From: Microbulbifer bruguierae
GTDB taxonomy: Bacteria > Pseudomonadota > Gammaproteobacteria > Pseudomonadales > Cellvibrionaceae
Length of the DNA: 64,000 nucleotides
NCBI RefSeq assembly: GCF_029869925.1
Contig: NZ_CP118605.1
Location: 2,304,501 to 2,368,500 of the forward strand
Direction of reading: 5' to 3'
Shown here one piece after another: positions 62,798 through 64,000 of the stretch. The notes beneath the pieces are model-generated. The model made no database searches. It was not told the origin of the DNA and saw nothing but the letters and a program-made list of their open reading frames with translations. How positions within the stretch are numbered: the stretch's first letter is position 1; the number at the start of each line of letters is the position of its first letter. A program made the translations under genes and the position numbers.

Positions 62798-64000
62798 TCA
62801 GCCGGATGGAATGGTAAGTGTCTGCCCCACCCGAATCATCGACGTAGCCATTCCGTTGGCCCTCTTCAGGTCCGCGACGGAAATGTTGTAGCGAGCCGCA
62901 ATACCGGACAGAGTATCACCGCGGGAAATCGTGTGCCGGCGGTCGATGCGACTGGCGTTGGCAGCGAGCCAGCTGCCCGCCGGGGGGCGCGCTTTGAAGT
63001 GGGCCACTATACCTTCGCTGAGTTTTTCTGCCATGCGTTTCTGGAACGCAGGGTCACGCAACCTCCGCGCTTCCTGGGGGTTAGTGATAAAACCGGACTC
63101 CACCAGGATCGACGGCACATCCGGATTGCGCAGCACCGAGAAATTCGCCTGCTCCACCTTTTTCTTGTGCAGGTGGGTAAAACTGCCCAGGGAGTTCAGC
63201 ACACTGGTGCCAACATCCAGACTCGTATTCATGGTCGCGGTCATCGCCAGATCCAGCAAAACACCTGCCAGGGTATCGTCCTTGTCGCTGAGACTCAGAC
63301 TGCCGGCACCACCGATCAAATCCGACTCATTTTCCCGCTGCGCCAGAAAGCGCGCCGTCTCACTGGTCGCACCGCGGGAGGACACCGCATACACACCGGC
63401 ACCGCGGGCTTCCTTGCGACTGAAGGCATCCGCGTGGATAGAAACAAACAGGTCCGCGCGCAATTGCCGCCCTTTTTTCACCCGATCACGCAGCGGAATA
63501 TAGTAATCCCCGGTGCGTACCAGCCTGGCACTGAATCCCGGCTCGCGGTCAAGCGCCTTATGCAACTGGCGGGAAATGGCCAGCACAACGTCCTTCTCGC
63601 GCACCCCACCCGGACCCAGGGCCCCCGGATCTTCACCACCGTGGCCGGCATCGATGGCGATGACGATGTCCCGCTCACCTCTGACCTGAACCTGCTCGAT
63701 GGTTTTTTCCTCCACCTTGTCGCGGTCGTGCAGGTCGATTACCAGGCGGTCGGGAAGCTGTTCGTGGCGGCGCAAGGCGAAGCTGCGGGGATTGACCGGC
63801 TGTTTGAGATCCAGCACCACCCGCAGGTCGCGCTTGTCTTTGGTGGCGTGACGAATACCCGAGATGGGGGTATCCGCGATGGGCAGCCCCTCCACCGGCG
63901 CGGCGAGCTTGGCCCCGCTCACATCAATTACTACCCGGTCAGGATTTTGCAGTGTGAACAGTTTGTGTTCGGCAGGGCCGTCAAGGTCGAACACCAGGCG
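62798..64000 (-). CDS. N-acetylmuramoyl-L-alanine amidase with AMIN and LysM domains (start outside window)
   Basis: 401 codons are visible and the frame leaves the window at its right edge, so the signal peptide and first part of the AMIN domain are missing. The AMIN domain tail (LQNPDRVVIDVSGAKL, LRVVLDLKQPVNPRSFAL) is followed by the Amidase_3 domain: IAIDAGHGGEDPGALG (zinc His), the REKDVVLAISRQL helix with Glu, FVSIHADAF (zinc His) and ILVESGFITNP (catalytic Glu). A C-terminal LysM repeat (HTISRGDTLSGIAARYNIS) completes it. The plan is that of AmiB. It cuts the peptide stem from MurNAc during daughter-cell separation and is normally activated by EnvC or NlpD. It precedes mutL, as in relatives. 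Confidence 0.95.
   Translation of the reverse strand, partial: RLVFDLDGPAEHKLFTLQNPDRVVIDVSGAKLAAPVEGLPIADTPISGIRHATKDKRDLRVVLDLKQPVNPRSFALRRHEQLPDRLVIDLHDRDKVEEKTIEQVQVRGERDIVIAIDAGHGGEDPGALGPGGVREKDVVLAISRQLHKALDREPGFSARLVRTGDYYIPLRDRVKKGRQLRADLFVSIHADAFSRKEARGAGVYAVSSRGATSETARFLAQRENESDLIGGAGSLSLSDKDDTLAGVLLDLAMTATMNTSLDVGTSVLNSLGSFTHLHKKKVEQANFSVLRNPDVPSILVESGFITNPQEARRLRDPAFQKRMAEKLSEGIVAHFKARPPAGSWLAANASRIDRRHTISRGDTLSGIAARYNISVADLKRANGMATSMIRVGQTLTIPSG

Overview
The window reads as chromosomal DNA of a marine gammaproteobacterium of the Cellvibrionales, most like Microbulbifer. This is an inference from gene order and protein resemblance; no database search was run. The clearest signs are two conserved housekeeping blocks, both on the minus strand: amidase-mutL-miaA-hfq-hflX-hflK-hflC-DUF2065-hisZ-purA (about 52.3-64 kb) and rnr-rlmB-(hydrolase)-rpsF-rpsR-DUF2232-rplI-dnaB (about 29.7-38.4 kb).

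Left part, 0-29 kb: mostly single genes and small operons of variable content. It opens with the end of a globin-like gene and the decayed remnant of a heme O synthase gene (cyoE/ctaB). Then come a small secreted protein, a DUF350 membrane protein, a transglutaminase-like protein, a GGDEF diguanylate cyclase, a large exported zinc protease, a TauE/SafE permease, an aminotransferase with a twin-arginine export signal, and a TonB-dependent receptor. These are followed by a YggN-like protein, an exported peroxiredoxin, a class 1A dihydroorotate dehydrogenase, PaiB and acetyltransferase genes, an exported HExxH peptidase, an M1 aminopeptidase lipoprotein, HdeD, a LytTR response regulator with its sensor kinase, an EVE protein, alaC, a large acyl-CoA dehydrogenase with a PsrA-like operator in its promoter, and bioD. 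Many products are exported or sit in the envelope.

Middle part, 29-38.4 kb: an L,D-transpeptidase converges on dnaB, followed by the rpsF-rpsR-DUF2232-rplI ribosomal operon, an alpha/beta hydrolase, a possible small RNA, rlmB and rnr.

38.8-52.2 kb: relatives such as Pseudomonas have a tRNA-Leu next to rnr with purA close by. Here there are two identical tRNA-Leu(CAG) genes bracketing ppc, then rluA, a thioesterase / Fe-alcohol dehydrogenase / TetR / carotenoid-type FAD oxidoreductase cluster, a Bcr/CflA drug exporter, an M14 deacylase, MltB and a hemolysin III protein. I read this as accessory material inserted between the two conserved blocks.

52.3-64 kb: the purA-to-amidase block. The mutL-amidase gap carries two copies, in opposite orientation, of a structured palindromic repeat of about 100 bases. 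Their stems keep pairing although the sequences differ, which makes this the most distinctive non-coding signal in the window. A REP-like inverted pair lies at 24.25 kb. I found no CRISPR array, prophage, transposase or complete defence system.
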